Positions 51,001-63,394 of a DNA stretch of 64,000 nucleotides are shown here, piece after piece; the first letter of the stretch is position 1, and every line of letters starts with the position of its first letter. Below the pieces are notes generated by a model. That model worked only from the letters and a program-made list of their open reading frames with translations. It did no database searches and was not told where the DNA came from. The stretch lies in contig MVAQ01000002.1 in the NCBI GenBank assembly GCA_014825775.1, positions 124,001-188,000 on the forward strand, read 5' to 3'. The position numbers and the translations under genes are program-made. The stretch is from Krasilnikovozyma curviuscula (taxonomy: Eukaryota; Basidiomycota; Tremellomycetes; Cystofilobasidiales; Mrakiaceae).

Positions 51001-51977
51001 GAATGCTCCTCAAGGTCATGTCAGCGAAGAAGACGACTCAACATCAGCTCCAGAAGTGTCTCAAACAGTTGAAGTCAAGAATTTATACTTCCAGAGTTGT
51101 GATTACCTACTGAAGTACAGCCGAAGGATGGTTGGATTGATCGCATCCATCATCGACTCCGATATTTTGCGTTCGGCTGGAGAGATCATTCGGTAAGTGA
51201 TTTAGTAGGAGTCATGCCCCAAACACCAGACTCACATATTTCATACTTTGGAATGCTTCAGTGAGCTTCGTACCGTTGGTGAAATCCTCAGCGAATTCAG
51301 AACTGTCGAGCAGGGATACCAAGGCACCGACAAGACCTGGACTTGGGAAGCGAAACGACGCGAAGTTGGGATTGTCCTCCAAGGTCTAGAACAAGTTAGC
51401 TTCTCATGGGGCAAGTGTACTTTCAGCATGGACAAAATCAAAAAGAATTTGGAACGAACTGCTCCAACGACCATCAGCCCAGCCGATCCACCTATTCCTC
51501 TCAAATTTGTCAACTCAAGCATGGAGACGGATGTTATGGTACTTCTCAAGCTAATTGATAAAGGTCAACAGAATCTCCTGGACGAGCCAATGAGGAGGAC
51601 TGTTGAAGTGAAGAAGGATGTTGGTTTCTCTGAACTTCCAGCAGATCCTTACAAGATGTTCCAACCTAGCATGGTAAGCAGATCTTTACACCTTCCAATT
51701 TCGCTGATAATTTTGTCTGACATCAATATTTCCTTAGCTCGACCAACTCGCCGTCAACTTCTTCGGAGGTCAACGAAGTGACGAATTCGACTTCGAGAAC
51801 ATCGACTTCAACATGTTGCAAGAGATGGTTGACTCGAGCAGCAGTAACAATACCGTTGGCCAATTTAGTATGACTGAGCTTAACATGCAGCCCGAACCTA
51901 TCGCAGATGACTTCCCGCTGTCTTTGCACAAGGAGATCAGAGTGCACAGGGCCAGTCCGCAGGGTCAGAAACAATGA
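48093..51977 (+). CDS. Zn2Cys6 fungal transcription factor
   Basis: At least eleven exons, starting 48093-48460, 48612-48675, 48745-48797 and 48909-49964; the last ends at 51977. The DNA-binding cluster is assembled from three exons: CDSCRTRRVKCDLESK, then PCTKCVKQG, then INCTKK, giving the six cysteines. It is preceded by a basic KKKRRQNIA stretch. An N-terminal region of about 110 residues and a Ser/Asn-rich stretch after the cluster are likely disordered. The middle-homology (fungal_trans-like) region covers DPQIFKAKFDA, MTEVSLESCQCLLLLIPL and AYAMTIASIHFPLHEVF. The C terminus is acidic and hydrophobic (FDFENIDFNMLQEM), like an activation domain. A 9-nt exon (50881-50889) is needed to join the middle region. 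The donor after 50240 is uncertain (GTACTT fits phase better than GTAAGC). Target genes are unknown. Confidence 0.85.
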
Positions 51978-52325
51978 AACAGTCGGCTTCAGTTGTATCC
52001 CTAATAAAAGTCTCTATACGTATGTATTACAGTTATCAACACCAATTGTATTGGTAGCCTTTGTATTGTGTCCAAATCTAATAGATGAATTGCCAGTTTC
52101 AGTTCGTGAAATTCGATAACATGCTAGAGTTTTGCTGATTGCTTGGACTCCTTTTTTGCGTTAAAGAAAAACCATTTTCGAACGTCCGTATTCGTCCTAC
52201 AGCAGTGTCAGCAGATAAAGCACCTGCACCAAAGTTGGGGCTTTCGAGCGCCGCACAGCTTCTTCTGAGCGATCAACCTCTGAATTGGACCAATTTATTA
52301 CAGTTGCAGCTTTCAGTCTGGTGGA
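51978..52325. promoter_or_regulatory. Intergenic region upstream of the DUF3292 gene
   Basis: It lies between two plus-strand genes; no coding region or clear TATA box is seen. Confidence 0.4.
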
Positions 52326-54831
52326 ATGTCCAGTCCTCCTGCCTTACCAGCAAGGCCGTCTGCTTTAGACTCGCCAGCTGCAAGTAGCAGTCCAACACCG
52401 CCGCCCCTACCTGCGCGTCGTGCCCTCTCACCAAGCCCCCCTACAGTAGCATCGAGTACTCCCAGAACAACTCAGAGTTCCGGACAAGCTCCTAATGAAG
52501 CTCAGATTGTTCCAGAGGTCTCAAACCAGGCTCTATGGGAACTTCTGCGGGGTTTCGACTCACAGGTTGTCCATGTCGCCGTCTTGGGCGACGATTCTAA
52601 ACTGCCAGATAGTCAGCCAGATTTAAGAGATAGAGAAGGCCCTGGTGGAAAGTGGAAACCAGAGAGGTTGAGGAATAACGGCGAAAGATGTGAGTTCTTG
52701 AATCCTTATCATGACTTCGAAGTACTGACCGGATTCATGTGAACGATGGCATTGTAGGCTACTACAAGATAGTCCCTGCTGCTACAAGATTTTTACGTGA
52801 GATGGCTAGACTGCGAGACTGGAGCGGTCCTGAACGAAACAGAGTGTCTGTATGGTGCACCGTGAGTCACTCATCAGGTTTGTTCTAGCCAACGAGTGAT
52901 CATCACTGAGGCTTTGAACTGTTCACAGGCTTACTTCTCAGCTTGGATGATCTCTCAAACTACAACGTTGATCCTTGGTTTACTTCTGTTACTCATTCTC
53001 GTCCCGTCCTCCAGAACATACGTCTTCCCACCTCTACCAGTTTCCTCCGACCCGGCGCTTTCAAAACCTGTAAACAAAACAGACGAAGAGATTGAAGATG
53101 AAGGTTGGGAATATTTGCAAGGTCTCGGTGGAGTGATCGATGAAACAATTCGCTCCTCATCAGCCTCAAACGCACCAGCTGCTTCAACTGCCACCATTCC
53201 TGGTTCCATCTCAAACACATTCGAAGAGCCCTTAGAAGACGATTCTGCTTCATTGGCAGAAGACGGGTCTGAGTTCTCCGTGATCGACGCTGACAGCGAT
53301 GGCTCTGGTGGCCAGCCCAAGACGACTGAAGAGCTGAAACAGGCAGAGAAGAAAGCCAAAAAGTCGAAGGAAAAGAAGGAAAGGATCGAAAAGAAAAGAA
53401 GGAGAGACGAGAAGGTAGACGAGGTTGGTTGGATTGTTCAGACGCTGCTGGGAGAGCTTGCGGATTCGTTTGAACGCTGGGCGAAGTGAGTAACTTTGCT
53501 CTAATTTCGAGTTTTATCTGGGACACGACTGACGTTCGATTACAGTGCCTTGTCTCCTTCCTCCTCACCATTTGCATCGCGTCTTCTACTGGGAGGGAAC
53601 TTGATTCTTCCCATCCTCGTTGCGGTCGCTGTCGTTCCTCCGTGGTTGTTTGCCAAGGTCGGAAGCTTTATGCTTGGTTTTCTATTCTTTGGAGAACCTC
53701 TTCTGGTGCAATTGATTCAGGAACTCAATAGTAGACTTCCTGGCTGGCAAGTCGCCATCGAATTGAGAAAGTAAATATTTTGCTTTGCTCATTGTGTTAG
53801 AACCAAGCAGCGTCACTGATTCGACATCTTTAGCTCTATGCTCACAGGGGTGCCGACCAATGCTCAGATGGCTCTTGGTTTACTTAGGAAGCACGAAGAA
53901 TGTCTGAAACCGCTACCTCGTCCACCACCAAAAGCACCAAAACGGAAGAAACCTGACACCACCGTCGGCAGCGATACCGCAACCTTGTTCAGCGAATCCG
54001 ACGTTCAATCAACACTCTCGGTAGAAGATGTCGCGTTGATACAGAGCGACCCTGCAAAGTTGAAAGCCATCAAAAAATCTGGCAAAGAGAAGTTCTCAGC
54101 TTTTCTTAAATCCGCTGCGAAGCTGAGCGAGGAAACCGCGGCTTACGCCGGCGGGCAGAAGAAGATTGATTGGGAGAAGGTATCTCAAACTACGTTGGAG
54201 AAGATGAATTTTTCCAAGGAAGGACCTGCTGGAGCTGCCATAATGAGTCTAATGCCCAAGAAAAATGTCGATTTGGACACGCACTCAAACTCTTGTGAGT
54301 GCTCGTCAATGCCATCTCATTTATTCGTTTGCTAAGACCAATGCAATGCACATCGTTACAGCTTTCTTTGCTCGATATAACTCCAAAGCCGGTCACATCC
54401 TCATCCATCCAAAGACCGAAAAACAAGCCGCTCACCTCACTTTTGTTCCGCTGAGCTCATCACGTGCTTACTTAGAGCTCGACATCTCTTCAATCCTCGA
54501 GATCAAGAAAGTCAGGATGGCCTATACAACACACATGCTTGTAGGTTGGGCTATAGGAGGGTTTCAAGGTGTGGGGGGGAATGGATTGAGAATAAAGAAC
54601 AAGAAAGATGGTCAGTCCACCTACCTTCCTGAACCAAAGGACAACAAGGGGAAGAAACAAGAGGCAGTTGATGGACTTGATGAAGAAGCTGCGATTGTGG
54701 AAGAGGCTGGAGAGGACGTAGTCGCTGAAGGAAACGAGGAAGCGTCCCACTTGTTCTCCGCCGTCATCAGGCGTGACGAGCTGTTCGTCAGGTTGGTGTC
54801 AATGGGCTCGCAGAAGTGGGAGTGTGTATAA
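52326..54831 (+). CDS. DUF3292 fungal integral membrane protein
   Basis: Six or seven exons, start ATG at 52326, stop at 54831. An N-terminal Pro/Ser-rich region (residues 1-60) is followed by LWELLRGFDSQVVHV, transmembrane segments TLILGLLLLLILVPS and LILPILVAVAVVPPWLF, and a highly charged Lys/Glu stretch. The family signature LPGWQVAIELRNSMLTG followed by VPTNAQMALGLLRKHEE is formed across an exon junction. The C-terminal part (HILIHPKTEKQAAHLTFVPL, LELDISSILEIKK) resembles a GRAM/PH-like lipid-binding fold. DUF3292 is a fungal family with no established function as far as I know; a membrane-contact or lipid role is a guess. Its stop lies 38 bp from the stop of the convergent hydrolase gene. 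Confidence 0.85.
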
Positions 54832-54869
54832 TTTGGTTGTATCTCTTAAGTTACGTTTACATCGCGTTT

Positions 54870-56416
54870 TTATTTTTTCAAGGCTTGAGCGTGGAACTTG
54901 ACATGATCAGCGACGAAAGTTGAAATCTAAGGACGATATGGAGCACAATACCAGTCAGATCGATTACTGCAAACAGATATGATTATTTTGGCACTTACAA
55001 AGTAGTATGAGTCTATTGACAAAGAAGGGTAGCAATATTAAACATTGTGTCAAACCATCAGGTGAATTAGATGCTTACGATCGTAACCTTCCCTCATTTC
55101 TACTGCAACCTCATCTTCACTATAACCAAGCTCTCTAGCCTTCTTCAAAAAGGCCTCAGGCTTAAGCTGCCCATCTATATAGAACTGATCAGCGGTGCCA
55201 ACATCAATCTTAATCTTCAGGCCTCCAGGTGCGGTTTTCGCAGGCAAGAGCTCAGTGGCATCCCATTTCTTTCCTTCTTCAACACCACCAGAAAGATACC
55301 CTTTGAAAGCTTTTTCACCCCATGGGCAGTCTGTTGGACGCGATATTGGCGAAAAGGCGGAACATGAAATATATGGCGATAACGTGGAGAGAGAGGCGAG
55401 ATAGAGAGTTAGGGAGCCGTGCCCACCCTAAGGACAGCCAGCGATAGAAATGAAGTAAATGAAAATGTCAGGCTATTCTGACGAACCTGGAACCAGACCT
55501 AGCCACTCACCATCGAATGACCAGTGATGGAGGCGCGCTGCCCGCCGAAAAACAAAGAAACAGAAAGACAAAGACAAACAACACAATAGGTCAGACATAA
55601 CTTGAGAAGAAAGAGATCTGAGTGTTGCGTACAGAAAGGTCCTGTAATCGACACGAGTGGTCAACGGAGGCTGCTCATATACTGGCGAGGGAGGCACACT
55701 CACTACTGGTAGCCCGTTGGCCTTGATGGCTTCTGGAATCTCCACGGTTATCATCGTTGACATATTGTAATACTTAGAATAACCTTCCTTGGTGGCATTC
55801 AAGTAGAAACCGGCACCTGAGGCGACGAGGTGCGGTTAGCCAAGTAACGTGTTAACGGCTTACAAACAACTCACCTGTACCAAAGTCCCAATCTTTAGTC
55901 TCTTCCTCTCCGAGATTAGCTCCTCGCGGAGATGTATCCGGGAAAACCATGGCGATGCCTTCTATGGCAGCTTCTCTGATGATTCCAGCTTTCCAAGGGC
56001 TGGGTTCATGCGAATCGAGAGGGTCCCTCAGAATCTTTCAGACCTGAAATATGTTAGCGTACTTACCCAGTATCCTCTGGACGGTATCAAGAATAAAAGG
56101 AACAGTTGTCAGCAAAGAGACGAAACCTCACAGCATTCCACAATTGGAAAAGAAGCATCGACTACCATTGCACGTCAAGCCTGCCAGGTAGTACAATACT
56201 GGAACTGGGCCATTCTCAGCCTCTCGAGGAAGGAAAAGATTAAACTGAGTCTCTAACCCGCCAAGAGCTGTAGACTTCAAATAGGAATGGCGAATTAACG
56301 TCAGCTTGGGCAGCAACACAAGACAAGCTTCTCTAGGTTCTTTGACTGACTTTGAATTTGTACTTGGTAAGAGAACCACCGAACGTCTTATTGGAAGCTA
56401 CTTTAGTCAAAGACAT
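54870..56416 (-). CDS. S-formylglutathione hydrolase (esterase D family)
   Basis: Ten exons: 56351-56416, 56166-56274, 56067-56076, 55875-55999, 55704-55816, 55633-55641, 55511-55537, 55079-55427, 54999-55012 and 54870-54926. They sum to 292 codons plus stop, the usual length. The enzyme hydrolyses S-formylglutathione to formate and glutathione, the second step of formaldehyde detoxification. Landmarks are VLYYLAGLTCNEDTG, VFPDTSPRGANL, WDFGTGAGFYLNAT, the nucleophile Ser in ITGHSMGGHG, NCPWG-type DCPWGEKAFKGYL, catalytic Asp in DVGTADQF, and His in GYDHSYYFISTFVADH. Exons of 10, 9 and 14 nt are all needed. The catalytic His codon is split between the large exon and the 14-nt exon. All junctions are in phase. 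Confidence 0.95.
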
Positions 56417-56615
56417 GTTTCGTGAGATGTCCGATCTGTCAAAAGATGTAGCTAATCGTAGGTTTACCTATCTCGCGGAGGGCTCCAGACCCGTTTTCGT
56501 GGTCAAAAACAAAACCAAAATTGAAAGCAGCTCATCGGAATGAGACTCATATCGTGGCAGCTAATGTTACAACATGCATGTTGAAAGGCTTATGCGTATA
56601 CCTGGAGGTCTATAA

Positions 56616-58307
56616 CTATGCACTGACGGGCTCCTGCTTGGCTTCAGCGTCCAGCACCTGGTTGACGTCAATTCCCAAGGCAGCCAATCTGGCAGCCTCA
56701 CTCTTCCTCTTGTTAAGAACATTAGCAATAAAGAATTCACCAGCCTATGTGCCGAGTATGTCAGTAAGCAAGATCGTCACAGAATGGACTAAAAGATCGA
56801 AAATCACACACCTTGTAACTGCTTCTCACAAGTGGCCCAGATGCGACGTAGAGGAAGCCCATGTCTTCAGCTACTTTCTTCCAGTGGTCAAATTCGGTCG
56901 GATCGACGTATCGAGCGACCTTCATGTGACCCTTTGTGGGTCGCAAATATTGGCCGAAAGTGACAACGTCAACGTCAACTTCTCGAAGTTCTGGAGAGTG
57001 AGAGCACAAGAAAGAAATTATCAATAACGAACAAAAAGAAAGAACGAATGAAATAAAAGTGTGGGCGAACTCACGTTTCAAAGCTCTCTCCAGCTGTTCA
57101 GCAGTTTCTCCCACACCCAACATGATACTCGTCTTGGTAACAATCTCGCCCTTTGTGATCTCCTTCGCATGTTTCAGTACTTTGAGGGATTGCTGGAAGT
57201 TCGCTCGTCGATCTCGGACAAAGTGGGTACATTCCTCGGTTGTCTCAACGTTGTGGGCGAACACATCCAAACCGGATGTTGCCATGGTTGTGACGTGATC
57301 GAGGTTGCCCTGGAAATCTGGGGAAAGGGCTTCAACGAGTATATGTGGTGCTCTGATGCGGGTAATTGGCGCAAGGTTGATAGATTTGTCAGCTCTTTTA
57401 GACCAAGAGACGGCAGAAGCTAAACTTCAACTCACTTTTGTTTGATTTTCTTGACAGTCTCAGCAAAATGATTTGATCCTCCATCAGCCAGATCATCTCG
57501 ATCCACCGACGTCAACACGATATAGCCCAAACCCCAACGCGAAATCGCCTCTGCAGTGTTTTCAGGTTCGTGAATATCGAGAGGTGGTGGAGCTTTAGAA
57601 GTCTTAATTGAGCAAAATCTACATCCTCGAGTACAGGTGTCACCCATGAGCTGCGTACGACGGAGCGAAAGCAGAATTTTCGTTGGTGAGCACCGAGAAA
57701 CTTGGACGGACACGATTTCGAAGAACGTCAAGCTCACCATGATTGTTGCTGTCGCTTTCGACTTATCACCGCCTCCCCAGCATTCGCCAATGTTAGGACA
57801 ACGAGCTTCTTCACAGACAGTATGAAGTTTCAGGCCTCTCAAGTCCTTCTTGATAGTGGAGTAGGATCCTCCGGTTGGAATCGCCTGCTTCAAGTACGAA
57901 GGCAGCCTTTCCCTATCAAACGGTAATCGAGCAAGCCAAGGAAGGTCAGTTCACGCGAATTTGAACGATCGGTAATAGGGAAAGGCTGATTGGTCGTGCA
58001 ATACTCACATCTTTTTATTACCCATAGAGACTCGTTCGATGTGGTTCCCACTGATGAAATCGTCCAACGTCAAGCCATCCTGTAGCTTAGCATGCTCTCT
58101 CTTTTGAGTAGGAACTTTGGATGAAGAGCCTGAGGCCTCAGGAGGAGGAGCGACTGTCGCCAGAGTTCGGGCTGACAAGCATCGAGGGATCGCCTGTATC
58201 GAAATTGAGTACAGGCAATGAACGGGGTCAGATAGTATTCTACTTGGGCTGAAGCAAGCGAGCAAACCTACCTTAGAAGCTCCTTGGACAGATCTGGAAA
58301 GCATCAT
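56616..58307 (-). CDS. LIP5: Lipoyl synthase, mitochondrial
   Basis: A radical-SAM enzyme that inserts two sulfurs into octanoyl groups on lipoate-dependent proteins in mitochondria. The first exon (58272-58307, [12 protein letters not shown]) and the next ([16 protein letters not shown]) form a presequence. The auxiliary cluster motif is [12 protein letters not shown] and the radical-SAM motif CTRGCRFC. Other blocks are [54 protein letters not shown] and [22 protein letters not shown] carries the third-site Ser ligand. The stop is at 56616-56618 after KQEPVSA. It lies about 200 bp upstream of the S-formylglutathione hydrolase gene, on the same strand. Confidence 0.95.
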
Positions 58308-58804
58308 TTACACTCAGAGATGAACTTAGTTGGAAGCAAAATCCATAACGGAGACGGCAATGGATTTCTTTCGAGTTTCTCGGTGCTGCCGCCACCAGTC
58401 GATATTCCTGATTGTTTCACGGTGAATCTTACACAAAGAAAGTTAGAGAGATCTTCTTCATGGCGGTTCTTTTCCAGCTAGGACCTCGTTCGAAGTTCGG
58501 GAAGAAAACGGTAAATTCTTGTTGCCAGCAGCTCTCGATGCTACTTTCCAATCGCCAACTACTGGGAACAGCCAATTAAGAATCCAAGAGGAGATCAATC
58601 GTACGACGAGATTTTGGTCCAGACTCAAGAAGTCATGTTATTCATACTAGAATGTTGAGGGTGACATGCTGGACTTGATTCCCAAGTTTGTTTACATGTG
58701 TATTTTGTTTTTTCGACAAGACAGGAACAACATCAAAAATTCGAGGAGAGCACGATGCTAGACAACGGCATATCACATAGGAATCATCTATCATTCTAAG
58801 CCTA

Positions 58805-61448
58805 CTAAACTGTGATCTCCCTTCCAATTGAGAACACATCTGGCACTTCATCATCCGACTCGTCATACTCTTCTCGTCTAGATGGCTCAACAGTAGATGG
58901 TAGAGCAGAAATTGGTGAGTCAGGGACCTGTCCGATAATCTCTTCATCAGGTTCAAATTGCTGGTTGGAGGTTGCAGAACCCGATACATGAGGTTGCTCT
59001 AATTCGTTTGGTCCACCTTGCTTTTTATCATCGGCTACTAGCACACGCCTGATAGAGCCGTAGGGAATTATTTCGGGCTCTGGACCAGTCAGGACTTTGT
59101 CTGTCATACGTTCGTAGGTTTGGATGTCTGGGAGGGAAACGAAATGGAAGGTCAGAACGCAACTCCACAACCTCAGATATGACGAAAACACTCACCGACT
59201 TCTTTTCGTGTATTGAAAGCGTCATCGACCCTCGCAGAATTGACCTTCTCTTCTCGATTCCACTTGTTCTTGATCATCTTTCTGGTACGACCTGGGAAGA
59301 GCCTAGAAATCATCTCAAAGTCGGTTCCGAATTGGGTGATAGCCTGAAGAGGATCGAAGAGTTAGATCACATCGGCAAATAGGTCGAAAACTAAAACTCA
59401 CGTCAAAGAACAACTCGGTTTCTTCTTTACTCCATCTTTCACCACGTTGCTTCGAGTTATACGTTGCCGAGTTGACGAACTTATCTTTATCTCGTTCTTC
59501 AATCTCCTCCAGAAGCTGTTCATCAGCATCATGATCCGCCTCTCTATCAACGACCAGCGAGTCCTCGTTGAGAACCCACTCGCCATTGACCTCTCGAAGC
59601 TGAACAGCATGCGACCGCTCCGTAGCACCTGCAACATCATCATCGTCGTCGTCACCACCTGATCGAGATCCGGAGGGACCAGGTCCACCGTTCGCCATGT
59701 AGTCGGCTAGTCGTTTCCCTGCAGCTGAAGTTTGCGCTGTGTCATCGTCCTTTCCAGTCGCTTCCAGCGGCGCGCCCGTCGATGCGGCCCAATCTTGTTC
59801 AAACGCCTGGGGGTCAAAGACCTCACCATCCATCTTGGCTTTGACTATCGCTTTCTGCTTCCACCTCTGCTTTTTCTTTTTGTCCCTCATCGCGATGGCC
59901 AGTCTCTGGACTTCCAGGTATCGACTGCTGAGTCTTCCAACCTTGTTGTCGTCAACGCACATGTCCTTCATCGTAGCAATCTGGACGTCGAAACCGGGCC
60001 CGACGTTTCGATTGTACTCTTCAATGTCGTTGATCTCGGGTGTTGGGGATCTTTTTCGTCGTTTACGGCCGGGTGCGCTGGATCCTGCGTTGCTAGCAGT
60101 GTCTTCGTCCCTGTCATTTTCTCCGCCATCAGAACCAGTAGTGGTGCCTTCTTTGACAAGTCGCCGTCGTTTTTCAGCCATTCGATTTTGGAGGTGGGAT
60201 TGAGAGCCGGGGTCACCACTCTCGTCGTCAATCTCGTCATAGCCTTCACTCCGTTTCGAAGCTGAGATCTCATCTACAGCTCTAGCTTTCCCCTTCCCTT
60301 TACTCTTCTCCGTAGTGTTACCTTCAGGGGTGGCAATTTTTCCTTTTGGTTTGGGTTTAGGCTTTCCTTTTGTCTTGTCCAAATTACTTGCGCCTGTCAC
60401 CTTGACGGCTGCTTTTCTCTTCTTCGACCTGCCAAATTCAGGATCAGATTCGTCTCCATCCATCTCGTCTTCCCCATCCGAGTTCTGCGCGAGTCGTCTC
60501 CTTAAGCGTTCCTCTCGATCATCAGCCGACTCGTTTGCGGGTGGGACGAAAGCGCGTTTGATAGCGACGAGAGATGCTGCTGCAGTCTGAGCACCGGGAT
60601 CAAACGAAGGTATTTCTGACCGGTGAACGTTTCTTGATCCAACTGAATCTGCTCGCGCCAGAGCTTGTGAAGCTTCTAATTCAGCCGGGGGTGGTGCTGG
60701 ACGTCGTTGAGGTGCTCCGATTGGTACTGGCGTAGACGTTGAGTTTGACACAGGTGCAGTGGAGTTTGATAAGGCTTGTGACGTTGATGACGGTGTTGGA
60801 ATGGGTGGGGCTCGAGAAGCTTCGCTCGAAGGAGCGCCCAACAGAATAGGTGGGGGTGCAGCGAGGTTAAGGTAGGGATTGGTTCTCGAAGGAACAATTG
60901 CAATTGGTGTACCATTACTTGAGCTTGTTGGTACTGGTGGTTGCACTGGCTTATTTGTTGGGCGAGCAATAGACGACGAAGGAGGCTTTGAGGTTGAAGG
61001 GATGGGAGGAATGACCGGCGAGCTTTGACTCGGAAGCACCGATGTAGGTGGGACTGGGATTGCTGATCCTAGTGGTTTATTAAATGTTGGTCTAGCAGGA
61101 GGTGCTAGTGAGAGGCGAGAGGGAGCAACGATAGAGTTGCTGCTTGGTGTACCTGCTTTGGCGGCTGCGACGAACGAACCTTGAGCGGGACTCTGGGTCG
61201 ACGCAACTGCTGCTGAAAGTCTAGGACTCTCAGGTACACGGCTCAGTGGTGCCGAGGCTGTTTCAAGAGGCACTGAAGAAGTACTGGCTGGTGTTTGAAG
61301 CTCTGCTGTGGGTGGCCTGGCGGGACGAGCAGCAGGCCGTCGGATGGCGAACTTTGGAGCTCCTTTCTCTGGATTGACCAAGACCGAAGTGGTTATTAGC
61401 TACGATGCAATTCTTAGGCTATTGGATGCACTCACCTATACGAGACAT
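58805..61448 (-). CDS. BDP1: TFIIIB subunit BDP1 (TFIIIB'')
   Basis: The first exon is 13 nt (61436-61448, ATG TCT CGT ATA G). The second starts at 61368 and runs to about 59395; at least two more exons follow to the stop at 58805. The N terminus MSRIEKGAPKF matches the conserved BDP1 start. About 400 residues of Pro/Ser/Ala-rich low-complexity sequence with basic and acidic runs follow. The conserved core has DMCVDDNKVGRLSSRYLE, the extended SANT domain with RWSKEETELFFDAITQFG followed by TDFEMISRLFPGRTRKMIK, and NKWNREEKVNSARVDDAFN. BDP1 joins TBP and BRF1 to recruit RNA polymerase III to tRNA and 5S genes. The C-terminal 130 residues are acidic and poorly conserved. Confidence 0.93.
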
Positions 61449-62159
61449 TTCGAGAAAGGCCTCAGGTTACGGCAGGGGAATCTTCGTTGCATCGAGAGGA
61501 GCAGAAATTAGTCAATACGAACTTCAGGACTCATATCAAATTGGACAACAGTAAGGAAGACTTACTCAATGAGCTGTGATACCTAACACGCTACTCTCTA
61601 GATGTATGGAGCTCCTAAACTATTGGCTTTGACAGTCAACAGCCAGGACAACAAAACACAGGCACATGCGGACTAATTATTTTTCCTAATTTCTTCGTAT
61701 TAAAAATGACTTCCATTTGGGGTATGCAAACAGATGAGCTCTTCCAATGGAAAATGCAATTAGGGATCTGAAGCGACTTGCTTATTGGTAATGTTGCTAA
61801 GCAAGCTGTCCGCCAGTGAGCTTTGCGAAGCACAGTGATAACAACCGCATAGTGCTTATCAAGCGGCTTTTTCTATTCACATTAGTATCTACATCTGAAA
61901 CTGCTGACGAAAGGAAGCTTCCATGGGATTTCCTGATACGGTAACGATTAACCAGAAGGAAGTCCACGGCACGGCGAAAGCTGGCAGATGCTCCGACACC
62001 GGTGTCCTCGTTGGGATGTGTCTTCACACACGCGATGAGGATGCTCCGTCGTTAAATGATATATAACAAAGGAAGAACTGGGGTCTATTTGTCTTCTTCA
62101 TCTCACTCACATATCACATCTATCGCTATCGCTCTAGATTCTATCTACTCAGACTCAAC
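61449..62159. promoter_or_regulatory. Divergent promoter region, BDP1 and alpha/beta hydrolase
   Basis: About 710 bp without a supported gene. A TATA element (TATATAA, 62060-62066) lies 94 bp before the hydrolase ATG, followed by a pyrimidine-rich leader. Confidence 0.5.
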
Positions 62160-63311
62160 ATGTCTTCCAAGCAGACCTTCACCTACTTCACCACCCAGCA
62201 AGGCCACGAAGTTCAACTCGACCTTTATCTTCCACCTGGACAGATGGGTCCTGTCTCAGCTATGATCTTCTTCCACGGAGGTGCCCTCGTCACAGGAGGA
62301 AAAAGTGACGCTCTCTTCCCTATCGCATTGAAAGGTGTGTCTCAGACTATTCTATCGATCGAGCATATCCCTCACCGCTGACCAACTTCTCTCTGCTGTT
62401 GTGCTCAGACGACTTCAACAACGAAGGCGTTGCCTTCATCTCCGCCAACTACCGTCTTCTTAATCCCTCGACGGGCTTCGATATTATTGAAGACATGCAT
62501 GCCCTCTGGTCCTTCATCTCCACCACCCTCTCCTCTTCCATCGACATCAACAACGTTGCCGTCGGGGGCGCATCAGCAGGCGCCTACGTCGCCCGCCTCG
62601 CAGCTCTCAACCTCGTTCCTAAGCCCAAAGCTGTCCTGAGCGCATATGGAATGGGAGGGCAGTTTCTATCGGATCACTTCTTAACTGTAGGAAGTAAGCC
62701 GTCTGGTAGGTTGACAGCGGAGCAGGTTGAGAAGGGCCCACATCTCTGGACTCCTAGGGACGTGACTGGCTTGTTAAGTCAGAACCTTCCTGAATTTTCC
62801 GATTCCCCTTTGAGCATGGGTCCTTCTGGTGCCAATGACCCGCTAGGAAGAGCCGGTGAGTCCCTGGTCGCACTGAGCCATCTCTCTGGCGGCGTTTTGA
62901 TCTCTTTCGTCTTCAGGTCTAGCTAGCCATTACTGGCACAGCGGCACATTCCTCGATATCCTCACTGACTCCTCGACTCTCTCCTCCACCCTCCGCGGCC
63001 TCTCAACAACCGCCGAACGCGAGGCTGCGGTCCCAGCGCAATACCGCGCTCTTTTCCCCCAACTTCTCCTCGACTCCTCCTTCCCACCAACGGTTCTAGT
63101 CCACGGAAAGAAGGACTCTGTAATCCTCCAGGAGGAATCAGATTATACTCTCGAGCAGCTGCAGAAGGTGGGTGTCAGGAGTCAGTTGTATCTTGAGGAT
63201 GAGGCGGATCATGGCATGATGTTAGTAAGCGACAAGCCTGGTCCCCCTCAGCCTATTCCCACTTGGAGGGGTGTTTCTGTCGCCTTTGTAATGGAACAAC
63301 TTAGAGCTTAG
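62160..63311 (+). CDS. Alpha/beta hydrolase of the esterase/lipase (HSL-like) type
   Basis: Three exons: 62160-62334, about 62409-62852 and about 62918-63311. The N-terminal region leads to the oxyanion-hole motif FFHGGALVTGG. The nucleophile elbow is VGGASAGAYVARLAAL. The acid is likely Asp in VHGKKDSVI and the histidine in DEADHGMM near the C terminus. There is no signal peptide, so it is probably cytosolic. It should hydrolyse small esters or carbamates; the substrate is unknown. The stop is 83 bp from the stop of the convergent GH31 gene. Confidence 0.88.
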
Positions 63312-63394
63312 TTCAGGAGGGCATACTTGAGATCAAATTTTAATACAGATGTACTTGCTTAGGTTTGTAAAAGAACTGTCAAATAGAAAAAAGT

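Noticed and set aside
56616..61448. Formaldehyde hydrolase, lipoyl synthase and BDP1 as an operon-like functional cluster
   Set aside because: The three act in unrelated processes and same-strand adjacency alone is expected by chance; no shared signal was seen.
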